64,000 bases of DNA from Methanosarcina barkeri str. Wiesmoor. GTDB lineage: Archaea; Halobacteriota; Methanosarcinia; Methanosarcinales; Methanosarcinaceae. The notes under the pieces were generated by a model that worked only from the letters and a program-made list of their open reading frames with translations, did no database searches and was not told where the DNA came from. The position numbers and the translations under genes were made by a program. Of the stretch, positions 61,579-64,000 are shown in pieces (position 1 is the first letter of the stretch; each line of letters opens with the position of its first letter). Where the stretch lies: positions 2,790,001 through 2,854,000 of the forward strand of contig NZ_CP009526.1 of the NCBI RefSeq assembly GCF_000969985.1, read 5' to 3'.

Positions 61579-63903
61579 TCACTTTGAAATTAGCACAACT
61601 ACACTCCTACCCTGCACAATGTAGCTGTTCCCGTTGACCTGAGTTTCTTCTCCGGCTCCGGCAATTTCCTGAGGAGAAGGCAGGAAAGTATCGACTGCTC
61701 TATACCAGCTTCTACTTATACCTTTGAGTTCTGGAATTTCGAACTCAAGAGGCTCCCAGTACATATTCATCAGAACATGTATATCTTCTTCATCTCCTGG
61801 TTCCCCCATGGTAAAAGAAAGGGCTCTTGCATGAGGGTCATCCCAGCCTGGACTGTAGAGCTTACACCCATGCCAGGAAATATCTTTTAGCCCGCGTTCG
61901 TTTTCTTTGCCTGTAAAATATCGGGGGCGAAGGATAGTAGTATGGCGTTTCCGAAAATCAATCATCAATTTCCAGAAACGGAACATATCGTGATTTTTCT
62001 CTACTAAGTCCCAGTCAAACCAGCTGGTCTCATTATCCTGGCAATAAGCATTGTTGTTGCCTTTCTGAGTGCGTCTGACTTCATCTCCCATGCAAATCAT
62101 CGGAACCCCTATAGACAGCAACAGAATTGCAGCGAAATTTTTGATCTGTCTTTCCCGCAAGGTTTCGACCTCCGGGTCTTCGGTCTCTCCCTCAACCCCG
62201 CAGTTCCAGCTTAAATTATTCTCAATTCCATCCCTGTTATTTTCCCCGTTAGCCTCATTATGTTTGTGGTTATACGAAACAAGGTCGTTAAGTGTAAATC
62301 CATCATGGCAAGTCACGAAATTAACACTATTGATCGGAAGCCTTGATTCGGACTGGTAGAGGTCAGGGCTCCCGGCAATCCGGCTTGCAACCCTCCTTAC
62401 AATCCCGGGATCTCCTCTTACAAAGCGGCGGATCTCATCCCGATAATAACCGTTCCATTCAGCCCACCTTGGGCCCGGGAAGTATCCTACCTGATTGAGT
62501 GCAGCTGCATCCCAGGCTTCAGCAATCACTTTTATGTATCCGAGAGCATCGTCAAGTTCAATCTGCCATATAACAGGAGGATACTTCATAACCTTCCCAT
62601 TGGTATCCAGCGAAAGGATAGAGCCCTCATCAAAACGAAAACCATCAACATGCATCTCTTTTGCCCAGTATTTCAAGCAATCAACTATCAATTTTTGGGA
62701 AATCGGATGGTTGCAGCTCACTGTGTTTCCACAACCCGAGTAATTGCTGTAGTATTGCTCGTCAGGTTCCAGGAGATAATATATGCTGTTATCTATACCC
62801 TTGAAAGAAAATACCGGACCCAGGTTGTCTCCTTCAGCTGTATGGTTGAAGACCACATCAAGAACTACCTCAATTCCAGCTTTGTGCAAAGCTCTTACCA
62901 TGTCCCTGAATTCTTCCATATGAGCCCCATACTCAGGATTCACACAATAGCCGCTATGAGGCGCAAAAAAACATATAGGGTCATAGCCCCAGTATTGTTT
63001 TCTTCCGTCAAGGCTTGTTGCATCATCAAAATCAAAGACAGGCATTAATTCTACAGCTGTGATACCAAGTTCCTTGAGATATGGAATTTTGTCAATTACT
63101 CCTGAAAATGTACCGGACGCTGTAGCCCCTGATGTTGGAGATCGGGTGAATCCGCCTACATGTAGCTCATAGATGATGGTTTCATTCAGTTCTTGCAGCC
63201 TTTTTTTGCCGTAGAGCTTTTCGCCCATTCCGGGCATCTCATATATCTTTTCTGCAGTTACGTGACTGTTATTTCCCCATTTGTAGTGGGACATATCAAT
63301 TACCACGCTACGCATAGAAAACGCAAGGTTGTCTCCTGGCATGCAGGCTTTTTCTCTGTTCCAGAGTGTTTTGTTGTTTCCTTTAGAATAAGGATCTATC
63401 AGGACCTTATCTCCATCAAAACGGCATCCTCTGGAGGGATCAAAAGGACCACCTATTCGATATGCATAGTGGACTCCAGGCTTCAGGCCTCGCACATATA
63501 CATGCCAGAAGTGGAAGGTTTTATTAAGGGCAATACTTGTGGCTTCAGTGGTTTCACTATTCTCGGAAACCTTAACTGAGCTCTCAATATTTTCAATATC
63601 CTCGGAAACCTTAACTGAGCTTTCAATATTTTCAATATCCTCGGAAACCTTAACTGAGTTCTCAATATTTTCAGAATGGGTAAGTTCTCCAACTCTGTTT
63701 GTGTAAAGGATAAGAGCAGGGTTCAGATCATCACACTTATCAAAAAGCAAAAGTTCAACGTAATCTGCATGTTCGGAATAAATAGAAAAATTTACTCCAT
63801 TTTCATCAGGCGTTGCCCCAAGAGGATGTGGATATCCTCTTTCGATAATATAGTGATATTCCTTTAAATTCTGTTTGTGGTCCGTATATAATTCTCCTAA
63901 CAT
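61579..63903 (-). CDS. glgX: GlgX/TreX-type glycogen debranching enzyme (isoamylase family GH13)
   Basis: This 774-residue glycogen-debranching alpha-1,6-glucosidase has an N-terminal CBM48-like domain (GYPHPLGATPDENGVNFSIY). The GH13 barrel follows, with catalytic Asp425 (VDGFRFDEGS), Glu462 (VIAEAWD) and Asp534 (VTCHDGFTL), and a C-terminal beta domain. In CBM48 about 40 residues of 13-residue repeats (VSEDIENIESSVK) are inserted near 80-117, encoded by a 39-bp DNA repeat at 63562-63672. GlgX proteins normally lack this; it lies in a loop and should not touch the active site. The usual FDLAS motif reads FDEGS. No ribosome binding site is evident. Confidence 0.92.
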   Translation of the reverse strand: MLGELYTDHKQNLKEYHYIIERGYPHPLGATPDENGVNFSIYSEHADYVELLLFDKCDDLNPALILYTNRVGELTHSENIENSVKVSEDIENIESSVKVSEDIENIESSVKVSENSETTEATSIALNKTFHFWHVYVRGLKPGVHYAYRIGGPFDPSRGCRFDGDKVLIDPYSKGNNKTLWNREKACMPGDNLAFSMRSVVIDMSHYKWGNNSHVTAEKIYEMPGMGEKLYGKKRLQELNETIIYELHVGGFTRSPTSGATASGTFSGVIDKIPYLKELGITAVELMPVFDFDDATSLDGRKQYWGYDPICFFAPHSGYCVNPEYGAHMEEFRDMVRALHKAGIEVVLDVVFNHTAEGDNLGPVFSFKGIDNSIYYLLEPDEQYYSNYSGCGNTVSCNHPISQKLIVDCLKYWAKEMHVDGFRFDEGSILSLDTNGKVMKYPPVIWQIELDDALGYIKVIAEAWDAAALNQVGYFPGPRWAEWNGYYRDEIRRFVRGDPGIVRRVASRIAGSPDLYQSESRLPINSVNFVTCHDGFTLNDLVSYNHKHNEANGENNRDGIENNLSWNCGVEGETEDPEVETLRERQIKNFAAILLLSIGVPMICMGDEVRRTQKGNNNAYCQDNETSWFDWDLVEKNHDMFRFWKLMIDFRKRHTTILRPRYFTGKENERGLKDISWHGCKLYSPGWDDPHARALSFTMGEPGDEEDIHVLMNMYWEPLEFEIPELKGISRSWYRAVDTFLPSPQEIAGAGEETQVNGNSYIVQGRSVVVLISK
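63562..63672. repeat. 39-bp in-gene tandem repeat, about 2.8 copies
   Basis: CTCGGAAACCTTAACTGAGC starts at 63562, 63601 and 63640. The period keeps the reading frame, so the debranching enzyme gains repeats of 13 residues. Confidence 0.93.
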
Positions 63904-64000
63904 TTTTTGGGTTTCTGGAAGAATGCCTGAAGTTCTGCAAACTGCTACTCAGATCAAAATGTAACTCAGATAATCCAGCTTTTCAGTCGTTGACAGATTA

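Noticed and set aside
1-64000. A prophage or integrated plasmid
   Set aside because: No integrase, capsid, replication or partition genes were seen. Mobile content is limited to IS elements and MITEs.

Overview
The window is a stretch of methanogen chromosome, almost certainly a Methanosarcina species. The evidence is an archaeal gene set (aIF1A, CxxC-x17-CxxC zinc-ribbon proteins, a membrane-anchored winged-helix regulator, soluble multi-PAS kinases), long AT-rich intergenic DNA, Shine-Dalgarno motifs of the GGAGGTGA type, and many IS relics, MITEs and short tandem-repeat arrays. No rRNA, tRNA or CRISPR array was seen.

Layout. 1-4.0 kb: a cobalt/nickel ECF importer (cbiM, cbiN-like, cbiQ, cbiO), split between N and Q by an IS200/IS605-derived remnant, with an unexplained pair of perfect hairpins far upstream. 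4.7-5.6 kb: a YihY/BrkB membrane protein. 5.8-7.8 kb: molybdate transport genes modA and modB behind a ModE-like palindrome, with modC reduced to a relic. 8-13 kb: small enzymes and hypotheticals plus a DDE insertion sequence. 13.5-19.2 kb: an O-methyltransferase-type protein, a four-PAS histidine kinase and an AmrS-type radical SAM enzyme. 19.4-25.3 kb: a NUDIX protein, two tatA and two tatC genes, and an EamA exporter. 25.6-31.3 kb: a 1888-residue DUF4011/SF1 helicase/nuclease protein, a candidate single-gene defence system. 31.8-35.8 kb: a lipoprotein, an aldehyde dehydrogenase that has lost its catalytic cysteine, and an acetolactate-synthase-like TPP enzyme.

36.4-40.6 kb is the most interesting region. 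It holds two tandem copies of a three-gene module (RG-rich zinc-ribbon protein, second RG-rich zinc-ribbon protein, aIF1A). All four zinc-ribbon genes share a long, structured 5' leader with a small hairpin abutting the Shine-Dalgarno sequence. The two aIF1A genes appear to start at TTG and CTG. This looks like a translation or RNA-chaperone module under RNA-level control, perhaps temperature-responsive.

42-46 kb: secreted low-complexity proteins with nearly identical signal-peptide cores (one frameshifted) and a membrane-anchored HTH sensor. 46.9-56.8 kb: a DUF5996 protein, then a duplicated VOC-TPR segment whose first copy is interrupted by an IS701-like element, then an ATP-grasp protein. 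56.8-64 kb: an IS200 element, a GNAT, a SpoIIAA-like protein, a SulP anion transporter and a GlgX/TreX-type debranching enzyme.

Across the window the intergenic DNA carries about 16 tandem-repeat arrays with unrelated units of 13-28 bp, and at least four families of small inverted-repeat elements. Paralogous or repeated copies inside the window give empty-site evidence for two of the insertions.
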